From assembly GCF_036241575.1 (NCBI RefSeq), contig NZ_CP108455.1, forward strand, positions 6,679,001 through 6,743,000: 64,000 bases of DNA, given 5' to 3'. A program made the position numbers and the translations under genes. Below are positions 1 to 8,025 of the stretch, piece after piece (within the stretch, counting starts at the first letter, position 1; every line of letters begins with the position of its first letter). The notes below the pieces were generated by a model that worked only from the letters and a program-made list of their open reading frames with translations, had not been told where the DNA came from and made no database searches. The stretch is from Streptomyces sp. NBC_01267 (GTDB taxonomy: Bacteria > Actinomycetota > Actinomycetes > Streptomycetales > Streptomycetaceae).

Positions 1-8
1 TCGACCTG

Positions 9-314
9 ATGACCACAGACACCATCGCGGGTGAAGTGGGGGGCCGACTGACAGACCCCCCGCAGCCCGGAGTGAAGACGATCGCGCTGTCGCTGGCCTC
101 CCGAGTGCTCACCAACGCGGGGGGCGTCAGCTCCGAGCAAGCAGGCGGAATGCTGATCAGCTACTTCGCCGGACAGATCGGCAAGGCTCTGTCGGACGAC
201 GAGCGTAGACGCCTGAGACGGGCCGTAGGGCTGGCTTCTGGCGCCTCTTCGCTGAACATCGCGCCGCAGGACACTTGCGATGGCCTGGAGCGCTGGGGGG
301 CCGTATGGGGCTGA
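9..314 (+). CDS. Head-tail connector (adaptor) protein
   Basis: About 101 residues, mostly helical, with the pattern GVKTIALSLASRVLTN then a GLxSxxxRRLRRA-like end (SDDERRRLRRAVG), as in small adaptor proteins that sit under the portal of siphophages. It is the first of the classic run adaptor, stopper, neck protein, tail terminator, tail tube. The frame is open to the window edge, so the true start may lie upstream of the ATG at 9. Called by order and general pattern rather than by a catalytic motif. Confidence 0.7.
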   Translation: MTTDTIAGEVGGRLTDPPQPGVKTIALSLASRVLTNAGGVSSEQAGGMLISYFAGQIGKALSDDERRRLRRAVGLASGASSLNIAPQDTCDGLERWGAVWG

Positions 315-658
315 TCTCCGACCTCATGTCACAGACGTGGCAGATCGAGCGGGCCGGCGAACCTACACGGGACTCCACCGGCACCTACGTGCCCGGTCCA
401 CTGACGTACATCACGGTGACGCGCTGCGCAGTGATGAGCCCCTATGGCGTCACGGTCGGCTCGTCCTCCGAGGTGCACGACGCGTCGGACACCGTCACCA
501 CTCGGCGGGTGTTCGCCGCTCCGCTCGGCACTGACGTTCGCTCGGGCGACCGCATCACGCGCGACGGTGAGAAGTGGGACGTGATTGGTACCCCGCTCAT
601 CCTCCCGCTGACGTCACTGGCACGCGTGGAGGCGGCTCTGAAGGAGGTGACCGGCTGA
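305..658 (+). CDS. Head-tail stopper (head closure) protein
   Basis: 117 residues. The ATG at 305 was chosen over an upstream in-frame ATG at 275 because it overlaps the previous stop by only 10 nt. The sequence is beta-rich, with a C-terminal SGDRITRDGEKWDVIGTP segment typical of the SPP1 gp16/HK97 gp7 family of head-completion proteins, which close the DNA exit channel before tail joining. Its position between the adaptor and the gp10-like gene agrees. Confidence 0.7.
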   Translation: MGLISDLMSQTWQIERAGEPTRDSTGTYVPGPLTYITVTRCAVMSPYGVTVGSSSEVHDASDTVTTRRVFAAPLGTDVRSGDRITRDGEKWDVIGTPLILPLTSLARVEAALKEVTG

Positions 659-1017
659 TGGCGTATCGATCCCGCTATACCGGTCGATACTCCGGCATCG
701 GCAAGATGCTGACGAGGCCCTGGCTACAGGCTCCGTGCCTCGTAGCCGCCGGAAAGATCATGGCAGAGGCACAGACCGTATCCCCGACGGGAGACCCCGA
801 AGAGGATCGGCACCCTGGGATGTACCGCGCGTCGTTCGAGGTACTGCCGATCTATAAGAACGTTCCGTTCAGGGGCAAGCCCCGGCAGCGTGGCAGCGCC
901 AGAGTGATCAACCGTGCTCCCCATGCCTGGCGCGTGGAGCACGGAGATGGGCGTGTTCCGCGGTACGCCCCACTTCAGAAGGCGATCGACGCTGCGAAGG
1001 CGTCGCACAGTGGCTGA
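658..1017 (+). CDS. HK97 gp10-like tail completion/neck protein
   Basis: 119 residues, starting in an ATGA overlap with the stopper gene. The C-terminal part, NRAPHAWRVEHGDGRVPRYAPLQKAI, carries the family signature in which an aromatic/glutamate pair precedes a Gly-rich turn and a final helix. The N-terminus is basic. Proteins of this family join the tail to the head in long-tailed phages. The next gene starts at a GTG inside its last codons. Confidence 0.7.
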   Translation: MAYRSRYTGRYSGIGKMLTRPWLQAPCLVAAGKIMAEAQTVSPTGDPEEDRHPGMYRASFEVLPIYKNVPFRGKPRQRGSARVINRAPHAWRVEHGDGRVPRYAPLQKAIDAAKASHSG

Positions 1018-1375
1018 CATCGAAGCGGTTCTAGCCCCTTGGGCGGAAGCAACCTTCGGCGCGTTCGGCTGTGCTGAAACTCCCGCCGACCTGGAGCAGC
1101 GTCTACCCGTCATCCGCGTGGAGCGGCTCGGCGGCAGCGACGACAGATTCACGCGGCGCCCGACCGTGGCGGTCGACGTGTTCGCGGCCACGGCCGACGA
1201 GGCGCGATCACTGGCCGACTGCGTAAGGGATGCGCTCGTGTTCCTCACTGGTCCCGTGAACGGCGCGGTTATCCGCTCCGTCCGCTGTGATGCCGGACCG
1301 TCCCGCCAGCCGTGGGCCAACGAGGCCATCCACCGGCGTGGCGCCACGTACACCGTGAGCCTCCGGGACGCATAG
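1010..1375 (+). CDS. Tail terminator (gpU-like)
   Basis: 121 residues from a GTG at 1010 overlapping the previous gene by 8 nt. The beginning DIEAVLAPWAEATFG...TPADLEQRLPVIRVERLGG is characteristic of actinophage tail terminators, followed by FTRRPTVAVDVFAATADEARSLADCVRDAL. The protein caps the tail tube and stops its polymerisation. Order is as expected, directly before the major tail protein. Confidence 0.75.
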   Translation: MADIEAVLAPWAEATFGAFGCAETPADLEQRLPVIRVERLGGSDDRFTRRPTVAVDVFAATADEARSLADCVRDALVFLTGPVNGAVIRSVRCDAGPSRQPWANEAIHRRGATYTVSLRDA

Positions 1376-1438
1376 CCACCTGACCACTCATCCGCGTGAA
1401 TCGAATTGCGCGGAACTTTCGCATGCCTTGGAGGCATC

Positions 1439-2038
1439 ATGGCGGACACCCGCAATGCGGATCTGACCTTTGGCGCTACTGACTACCTCGTCAGTATGGC
1501 GCCACTCAACACCATTTCCCCCACCGGTTTCGCTGACCTTGCTGACCCGTGGCAGTGCCTTGGGTGGGTGACCACCGACGGCGGGCTTTTCAAGATTACC
1601 GAAGAGACCAAGGACATCGAGGCGGCTGGCAGCCTGGAGCCCATTCGTACTCTTCTGACGAAGAGCACGAAGAGCCTTCAGGTCACCTTCCTGGAGGGTA
1701 TTAACCCTCTCGTCCGCAGCCTGTACGACAACGTTCCGGCGTCCCTGCTGAAGCCGACGACCGACATGGCGTCGTACGACCTCCCAGACCAGCCGAACGA
1801 CCTCCGCTATGCATTCTGCTTCGACACCATGGACGGTGACAAGCAGATGCGCCTCTACATGCCGAACGGAAAGGTCACCGAGAGGGGCGACGAACAGCCG
1901 CAGACCGGTGACGCTATGTCCGTGGAAATGACTTTCACGTTCTACAAGGGCGCCACCGGAAACGCTGTGAAGCGCATCCTCTCGTATGGCGGCGTCGACG
2001 TCTCGGGGTTTTTCCCCACCGAGGGTGGCGGCAGCTGA
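1439..2038 (+). CDS. Major tail (tube) protein
   Basis: 199 residues. ATG at 1439 follows a GGAGG site at 1430-1434. Beta-rich, with the order N-terminal ADLTFGATDYLVSMAPLNT, middle FKITEETKDIEAAGSLEPIRTL and C-terminal EMTFTFYKG, matching tail tube proteins of actinobacterial siphophages. It is set apart from its neighbours by gaps of 63 and 116 nt, the downstream one containing a hairpin, which fits a strongly expressed structural gene. Confidence 0.8.
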   Translation: MADTRNADLTFGATDYLVSMAPLNTISPTGFADLADPWQCLGWVTTDGGLFKITEETKDIEAAGSLEPIRTLLTKSTKSLQVTFLEGINPLVRSLYDNVPASLLKPTTDMASYDLPDQPNDLRYAFCFDTMDGDKQMRLYMPNGKVTERGDEQPQTGDAMSVEMTFTFYKGATGNAVKRILSYGGVDVSGFFPTEGGGS

Positions 2039-2061
2039 GATAGCCGCCCACGCATTCCAGT

Positions 2062-2092
2062 GGAGCCCTGTACCGCGCGGGTCCGGGGCTCC
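2062..2092 (+). terminator. Hairpin after the tail tube gene
   Basis: GGAGCCC and GGGCTCC arms enclose an inner ACC/GGT pairing. There is no run of T, so it may be an attenuating or RNA-stabilising hairpin that sets the ratio of tail tube to chaperone rather than a full terminator. Confidence 0.35.
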
Positions 2093-2154
2093 GCTTCACC
2101 ACTGAACTACCGACCCGCGCAATTGAACTCACCTGACATAGGAGACCCGCGCGC

Positions 2155-2475
2155 ATGACTGAGAACACCGCTGCTGCTAACCAGGAGATCGAAGCGGCTG
2201 ACGGCTACGGCGTCGCCAAGCTGGCCGGGCGCGACCTGCGGATTAAGGCGGTGGGCCAGTGGCGTCCGTCGTACCTCCGAGCCCTGCGGCTGGGCGACTA
2301 CGACACATGGGCCGAAGGCGCGCTGCACGAGGACGACGTTCAGATTTTCATAGACACTGACGCCACGTTTGACGAGATCAACGAATTTACGTCCGCAGCC
2401 ATGGAGGCATCCGGGGAGGCCCCGGGAAAGTCTGGTGGACCCTCGAAGTCCTCACGGAGCACGCGGAGGCGCTAG
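2155..2475 (+). CDS. Tail assembly chaperone, short form (gpG-like)
   Basis: 106 residues. Features expected of gpG proteins are present: N-terminal strand-rich segment, acidic centre (EDDVQIFIDTDATFDEINEF) and an Arg/Ser-rich tail (KSSRSTRRR). It lies immediately before the tape measure gene and ends downstream of a GGGAAAG slippery heptamer, so a fraction of ribosomes make the longer form annotated separately. The role is to coat the tape measure protein during tail assembly. Confidence 0.8.
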   Translation: MTENTAAANQEIEAADGYGVAKLAGRDLRIKAVGQWRPSYLRALRLGDYDTWAEGALHEDDVQIFIDTDATFDEINEFTSAAMEASGEAPGKSGGPSKSSRSTRRR

Positions 2476-2867
2476 AGGCGGATCTAGCGTTCCGCGGTAT
2501 CGACCTACTGGACGTCTACCGCGGAGGGCTGTCTATCCGTCGCCTCCGAATTCTGATCGAGCACCTCCCGCCCGAGTCAGCGACGAAGACGGAGATACGC
2601 AACGCGATACCCGAGAACGCGCTCTCAACACCCGGCAACTACCGCCCCGATCGGGCGGCTTGGAGTGGTGTGGAAATGCTCCTCGCTGGCATCAAAGACG
2701 AGATCACACTCTCGCGGTCGGTAGCCATTGCAGCAGCCGGAGGCAAACCACCCGATTTCACGCCCACTTCACGCCCCGGAATACCCCCGACGTCGAACAG
2801 CGCCCGACAGGGGCTGACCGACGAGCAGCGCCGCGCGCTTGATCCGCGGCTGAGAAACCAGCCGTAG
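2155..2867 (+). CDS. Tail assembly chaperone, -1 frameshift product (gpGT-like)
   Basis: Reading G GGA AAG at 2424-2430 and slipping back one base continues the protein in the frame of 2430 as VWWTLEVLTEHAEALEADLA and on to the stop at 2867, giving about 237 residues. That frame is open throughout the gap between the short form and the tape measure gene and has no good start of its own, which is the usual gpGT arrangement. The extension holds a conserved-looking AWSGVEMLLAGIKDEI segment and a Pro-rich end. The stop lies 8 nt before the tape measure start. Confidence 0.85.
2424..2430 (+). other. Programmed -1 frameshift site GGGAAAG
   Basis: In the frame of the upstream gene the bases read as codons CCG GGA AAG, so the heptamer is G_GGA_AAG, the X_XXY_YYZ form and the same heptamer used for the lambda G/GT shift. 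It lies 45 nt before the zero-frame stop. Confidence 0.88.
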
Positions 2868-2875
2868 GAGGCGTG

Positions 2876-5800
2876 ATGCCAGATCTTGACATTGTAGGCA
2901 GTGCTGCTGTCGACGTGGTGCCCATTGTTCCGAATTTCCACACTCGCCTGAAGGCCCTTGTCCTCCCCATCGCTGACAAAGTCGGCGAAGAGGCTGGCCG
3001 GAAGATGGGCGACGCGATATCGAGAAGTATTGTCGTCGCCATCCCTGACGCCATCAACACGGGCGGGAAGGCGGGCGTTCGCGCTGCGGGCCGTCAAGGT
3101 GACGACGCCGGAGGTGCGTTCAGCCGCTCTATCCGGCGCAAGCTCGACGCCGCCTTCAAGGCCATGCCGAAGTTGAACGTCAAACTCGGAGACACGGGCG
3201 TTGACGCCGAACTGGACCGCATCCGGGCCAAGATGGAATCTCTCTCCACCAAGCGAATTGGCATCGACGTGTCCGCGGAGGCGGCTGCCGTCGAGGTCGA
3301 CAAGTTGGAAGAGAAGCTGCGTGTCCTCGGGGCGGCGCACCCCAATGTTGCGGTGCGCGTTGACACTGCCGCCGCTCGTGCTGCTCTCGTGGAGATCCGC
3401 GACGAGATCGCAGCCGTAACCGCGACTCCGGGGCGCGTTCGGCTGGAGACCGACGGCACGTTCGGTGCCAAGTTGCGCGCCGTTGTCGCGGAGGCACAGG
3501 CATCCCTGCCTGAGATCAACATCGATGCGGACACAGACCCTGCACGGGCCCAAATCCAGTCCCTGCGGGCGCAGTTGGCGGCACTCTCTGATGCCCGTGT
3601 CGGGATCGACATCGACGCCGCAACGGCGTTGGCGAAGATCGACGAAATCAAGGTCAAGCTGGAGACGTTGGCCGCGCGCAGTCCGCACATTGACGTGCGC
3701 GTCGATGCCGCAGCCGCCTCCGCGCAGCTCGCTGCGTTGCACGCATTGGCCGACCGTGGCGACACGTTCAACATCAGGGCCGTTGCGGACACAGCTGGAG
3801 CTTCCTCCGCTCTGATGGCGCTCGGGATCCAGGCTGCTGCACTCGTGCTGATCCCCGCCGTACCCGCTGCGCTCGTAGGTCTGGGCTCCATCGCTGCCAT
3901 GGCGACGGCAGCCGGCGCAGGTCTCGGCGCCCTGGCGCTCGCAGGCATTCCCGCGATCAAGGGCGTCACGGAAGCACTTGCAGCGAAGTCAGCCGCGGAG
4001 AAGGACGCCACCACGGCGACGTCTAACGGCGCCAAGACGATGGTTCAGGCACAACAGCGCGCGATCCAGATGGCCTCCGCGCAGCAGTCGCTTGCAGCGG
4101 CACACCGCAACGCAGCCCGGTCTATTGCCTCGTCGAACCAGGCCGTCGCCGACGCTGAGCGCTCTCTCGCGCAGGCGTCGCAGCGTGCAGCGGACCAGCG
4201 CCGCACATCGGCTGAATCCGTGGAGCGCGCGGAACGGTCCCTGTCCGACGCCCAGCGCTCCGCGAAGCAGGCGGAGGAGGCGTTGACGCAGGCCCGTGCC
4301 GACGCCGCGCAGCAGCTGAAGGACCTGAACGACCAGCTCACTGACGGCGCCCTGGACCAGCGCGACGCCACTCTGCGCGTGCAGGAGGCGCAGGCGGATC
4401 TAGCGAAGACCCTCGCAGACCCGCGCTCGTCCCGTCTTCAGATCGAGCGAGCCCAGCTGGCCGCGGACCAGGCGGTGCAGAACGCGAAGGAACAGAAGCA
4501 GTCCTACGCCGACCTCCAGAAATCTGCCGCTGCTCAGCAGAAGGCAGGCATCAGCGGGAACGCTGCGGTCAAGTCCGCCGCTCAGGGTGTCGCCGACGCT
4601 CAGCGCAACGTAGCCGACCAGACGAAGGCCGTTGCCGACGCTCAGCGGGAAGCCGCTCGCGCACAGGCCGACGCCGCCCAGACCGTCGCGGACGCTCAGC
4701 GCGGGGTGACGAAGGCGGTCCAGGCGGCTGCTGACGCTCAGGTGTCCGCGGCTGACTCCATCGCGTCGGCAGAACGGGGCGTGCAGTCGGCCCGCCTCTC
4801 GGGCATCGACACGTCGACGAAGGCGGTCACGAAGACCGACGAACTACGCAAGGCACTCGCCAAGCTGACGCCTGAGCAGCGTGACCTGTACGACTCGATC
4901 GCCGGCCCGACGGGGCTCAAGCAGGCATTCACCGACTGGTCAAAGTCCCTTCAGCCGCAGACACTTCCGCTCTTCGTGCGCGGCGTGAATGCGGCCAAGG
5001 GATCACTTCCCGGTCTGACGCCTTTGGTGGCGGCTGCGGCCGACGCTATCGGGAGCCTCTTCGACAAGGCGTCGGCGAACCTGAAGCAGCCTTTTTGGAA
5101 GAGCTTCAAGAAGGACATCGACGGATCCGCCAAGCCTGCAATCGTCGGCATCGGAACGGCGTTTGGGAACGTTCTCAAGGGTGTTGCCGGGATGATCGAC
5201 GCGTTCCTTCCTCACATGGACGGAATCGTCAAGGAGTCCGACAAAGTCACCGGTCGTTTCGCGCGTTGGGGGAGCAGCCTTAAAGGCTCTCCCGCATTTG
5301 AGAAGTTCCTCGCATACGTCAAGTCGACGGCTCCAGGGCTGGCCTCGTTCCTCGGCAAGGTCCTGTCATCTGCACTGGATCTGTCGAAGGCTATTTCGCC
5401 GCTATCCGGTGCGATGTTCACAGTACTAGCACCGCTCTTCGATGCCATCTCATGGGTATCGACGAACTTCCCCGGAGCTATTCAGCTTCTGTGGGGGCTG
5501 TACGCCGCCAACAAGGCCGTGAAACTCGGAATGTTGGCACTGGCGGGGGCGTCGGCTGCCTACGAGATCGCGATGGCCGGTATGACCTTGGCGACGGCGG
5601 GATGGGGCGCAGCGGTTCAGGCAACGGGAATTGTCCCGGTCATTGAGGCTATCGTCCTGGTAATCGCGCTCCTCGTGATCGGTGTCATCTACGCTTACAA
5701 GCACTTCACTTGGTTCCGTGTAGCGGTCGACACCGCTTGGGCAGGTATCAAGGTCGCGACCATGTTCCTGTGGGACGCGGTCCTGAAGCCCACCTTCGAC

Positions 5801-7876
5801 GCTATTTGGTGGGCGCTCCAGAAGGTTGGAGCAGCCGCAATGTGGTTGTGGAAGAACGCCATCAAGCCAGCGTTCGACTTCATCGCGCCTTACGCGAAGA
5901 TGCTGTTCACGGCACTGGTGGTAGTGCTGCTCACGCCTGCGTATCTGGCGTTCAAGCTTCTCGGAGCTACGGCTTCCTGGTTGTGGAAGAACGCGATCAA
6001 ACCCTCGTTCAACGCCATTGGAGCCGGGGCAACTTGGCTGTGGAAGAGCGTCATTTCCCCGGTTTTCGGCTGGATAGGAGACAAGGCAACGTGGCTGTAC
6101 GACAAGGCCATCAAGCCAGCTTTCCGCAGCATCAAGGGGCAGTTCAGCGACGTCGGTACCGGGGCGAAATGGCTCTGGAGTAACGCGATCAAGCCGGTTT
6201 TTGGTTGGATTGGCGACAAGGCGAGCTGGCTTTACAACAAGGGCATTAAACCGCCGTTCGACGCTATGAAGAAGGCTGTTGCGTCGGTAGCGTCTTCCTT
6301 CGGCGTCGGACGCGACAGTATTCGCAAAGCGTGGGACGAGATCGCGGGTATCGCGAAGAAGCCCGTCAAGTTCGTCGTCGACCACGTATACAACGAGGCT
6401 ATCGTCCCGCTCTGGAATAACGTAGCCAGGATCACGGGCGCCAAGAAGCTAACGGCGATGAAGGGTTACGCAACTGGCGGCGTCATTCCCGGCTACACCC
6501 CAGGTCGTGATAACCAGCTGATCGCCGTTGGCGGTGGTGAGGCCATCATGCGCCCCGAGGTGACGCGCGCAGTTGGCGCGGGACGGATTCACGCTCTCAA
6601 TGCCGCAGCTCGTGGCGGAGGCGTGGCAGGCGTGCAGCGCGCAATCAGCGCCGGAACACCTGCATTCAAGGACGGTGGCATCGTCGGCTGGTTCAAGGAC
6701 AAGGGTAAGGCTGTCGGAGACTTCGTTTCCGGAGCTGCTGACTCGCTGAACCCTACGAGATTGTTCAGCCAGGCGAGTAATGCCGTCAGTAACATGATGG
6801 ACCCGATCCGAAAAAACCCGTGGTCAAAGGAAATCGCCAAGCTACCCATGCGGATGCTGAGTGGTCTGAAAGATCAGGCACTTGGCTGGCTATCGGGTGG
6901 CGGGGGCGACGGAGGTGCGAACGTCGCGCGCGGTCTCGCGTGGGCCAAGACGCAGAACGGCAAGCCTTATCAGTGGGGTGGGAACGGTAACCCCTCGTGG
7001 GACTGCTCCGGCTTCATGTCCGCCATTGAGTCCGTCATCCGCGGCCAGGCCCCGCACCGACGGTGGGCAACCGGTGCATTCTCCGGTGACCGTGCCCCCG
7101 CGGGCTGGGTGCACAACTTGGCGGCACCGTTCCAGATCGGTGTCACCAACAAGGGCGTCGGCCACACGGCCGGCACGCTCGCGGGCGTCAACGTCGAGTC
7201 CCGTGCAGGCGGCATCCACGTCGGCAAGTCCGCACGTGGCGCGCATGACAGCTATTTCGACGGCGTGTACGGCTTCAGGCCGTCGATTGGGTCCGCGGGC
7301 AGCGCAACGGCCACCGGTCCCGCTCAGACCGCAGCTCGGCAGATGCTCGGCGAGTTCGGATGGGGCGACTCCCAGTGGGCCCCACTCAAGGCTCTGTGGC
7401 AGCACGAGTCGGGATGGCGTGTCAACGCCCAGAACCCGAATAGCCCAGCCTACGGCATCCCGCAGGCGCTCCCCGGAAGCAAGATGGCATCGGTCGGATC
7501 CGACTGGCGCACCAACCCGCTCACTCAGATCAAGTGGGGGCTTGGGTACATCAAGGGCCGACCCGACTACGGCTCTCCTGCCGAAGCCTGGTCGAAGTGG
7601 CAAGCAAGATCGCCGCACTGGTACGACAACGGTGGCTATCTTCAGCCCGGCCTCAACCTCGTCGCCAACGGCACGGGGCAGCCGGAGCCGGTATTCACCT
7701 CCGGCCAGTGGGACGACATCCGATCGTCTAAGGCGGGCTCGGCGGCTACCCAGTCGCTGAACGCCGTGGTCCACGTCTACGTGGGCGACCGTGAGATCAC
7801 CGACATCGTCGACACCCGCATTGAGATGGCCGACGCGTCAGCAGCATCCGACCTCAACACCGGAAGGTGGATCTAA
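2876..7876 (+). CDS. Tape measure protein with NlpC/P60-like and lytic transglycosylase-like domains
   Basis: 1,666 residues from ATG 2876 (AGGAG at 2865-2869; a GTG at 2873 is also in frame). Order: N-terminal alpha/beta repeats; hydrophobic segment near residues 315-365; Ala/Gln-rich coiled coil about 385-645; more membrane-like helices about 870-950; then at about 975-1125 a series of repeats with the motif WLWKNAIKPxF or WLYDKAIKPAF; near 1377 a DCSG motif with a later GVGHT, as in NlpC/P60 peptidases; and near 1500 a segment LKALWQHESGW...YGIPQALPGS...WGLGYIKGRP like SLT transglycosylases. The protein sets tail length and is ejected into the host envelope, where the hydrolases can open peptidoglycan. 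Domain names are by motif. Confidence 0.92.
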   Translation: MPDLDIVGSAAVDVVPIVPNFHTRLKALVLPIADKVGEEAGRKMGDAISRSIVVAIPDAINTGGKAGVRAAGRQGDDAGGAFSRSIRRKLDAAFKAMPKLNVKLGDTGVDAELDRIRAKMESLSTKRIGIDVSAEAAAVEVDKLEEKLRVLGAAHPNVAVRVDTAAARAALVEIRDEIAAVTATPGRVRLETDGTFGAKLRAVVAEAQASLPEINIDADTDPARAQIQSLRAQLAALSDARVGIDIDAATALAKIDEIKVKLETLAARSPHIDVRVDAAAASAQLAALHALADRGDTFNIRAVADTAGASSALMALGIQAAALVLIPAVPAALVGLGSIAAMATAAGAGLGALALAGIPAIKGVTEALAAKSAAEKDATTATSNGAKTMVQAQQRAIQMASAQQSLAAAHRNAARSIASSNQAVADAERSLAQASQRAADQRRTSAESVERAERSLSDAQRSAKQAEEALTQARADAAQQLKDLNDQLTDGALDQRDATLRVQEAQADLAKTLADPRSSRLQIERAQLAADQAVQNAKEQKQSYADLQKSAAAQQKAGISGNAAVKSAAQGVADAQRNVADQTKAVADAQREAARAQADAAQTVADAQRGVTKAVQAAADAQVSAADSIASAERGVQSARLSGIDTSTKAVTKTDELRKALAKLTPEQRDLYDSIAGPTGLKQAFTDWSKSLQPQTLPLFVRGVNAAKGSLPGLTPLVAAAADAIGSLFDKASANLKQPFWKSFKKDIDGSAKPAIVGIGTAFGNVLKGVAGMIDAFLPHMDGIVKESDKVTGRFARWGSSLKGSPAFEKFLAYVKSTAPGLASFLGKVLSSALDLSKAISPLSGAMFTVLAPLFDAISWVSTNFPGAIQLLWGLYAANKAVKLGMLALAGASAAYEIAMAGMTLATAGWGAAVQATGIVPVIEAIVLVIALLVIGVIYAYKHFTWFRVAVDTAWAGIKVATMFLWDAVLKPTFDAIWWALQKVGAAAMWLWKNAIKPAFDFIAPYAKMLFTALVVVLLTPAYLAFKLLGATASWLWKNAIKPSFNAIGAGATWLWKSVISPVFGWIGDKATWLYDKAIKPAFRSIKGQFSDVGTGAKWLWSNAIKPVFGWIGDKASWLYNKGIKPPFDAMKKAVASVASSFGVGRDSIRKAWDEIAGIAKKPVKFVVDHVYNEAIVPLWNNVARITGAKKLTAMKGYATGGVIPGYTPGRDNQLIAVGGGEAIMRPEVTRAVGAGRIHALNAAARGGGVAGVQRAISAGTPAFKDGGIVGWFKDKGKAVGDFVSGAADSLNPTRLFSQASNAVSNMMDPIRKNPWSKEIAKLPMRMLSGLKDQALGWLSGGGGDGGANVARGLAWAKTQNGKPYQWGGNGNPSWDCSGFMSAIESVIRGQAPHRRWATGAFSGDRAPAGWVHNLAAPFQIGVTNKGVGHTAGTLAGVNVESRAGGIHVGKSARGAHDSYFDGVYGFRPSIGSAGSATATGPAQTAARQMLGEFGWGDSQWAPLKALWQHESGWRVNAQNPNSPAYGIPQALPGSKMASVGSDWRTNPLTQIKWGLGYIKGRPDYGSPAEAWSKWQARSPHWYDNGGYLQPGLNLVANGTGQPEPVFTSGQWDDIRSSKAGSAATQSLNAVVHVYVGDREITDIVDTRIEMADASAASDLNTGRWI

Positions 7877-7878
7877 CC

Positions 7879-8025
7879 ATGCCCGACGGCTCCCCGCTCG
7901 ACCCCGCACCCGACGAGGGCGGGGAGACACCGGTCTACACGGCTCCTGCGGAGGAGCCGCCCCCGAATCCGGACTCTCAGCCCTCCCGGGGTGAGCCCGG
8001 AGCAACAGGCGGAGGTACCGGATGA
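7879..8025 (+). CDS. Small proline-rich tail-region protein
   Basis: 48 residues, Pro, Gly and Glu rich (TAPAEEPPPNPDSQPSRGEPG), starting 3 nt after the tape measure stop and ending in an ATGA overlap with the next minor tail gene. Low complexity and no recognisable domain; could be a linker or accessory tail protein. Coding is supported by tight coupling on both sides. Confidence 0.5.
   Translation: MPDGSPLDPAPDEGGETPVYTAPAEEPPPNPDSQPSRGEPGATGGGTG

Noticed and set aside
2369..2842. Separate gene in the third frame between the tail chaperone and tape measure
   Set aside because: Arg/Pro-rich shadow; the frame entered by -1 shift at GGGAAAG explains the region.
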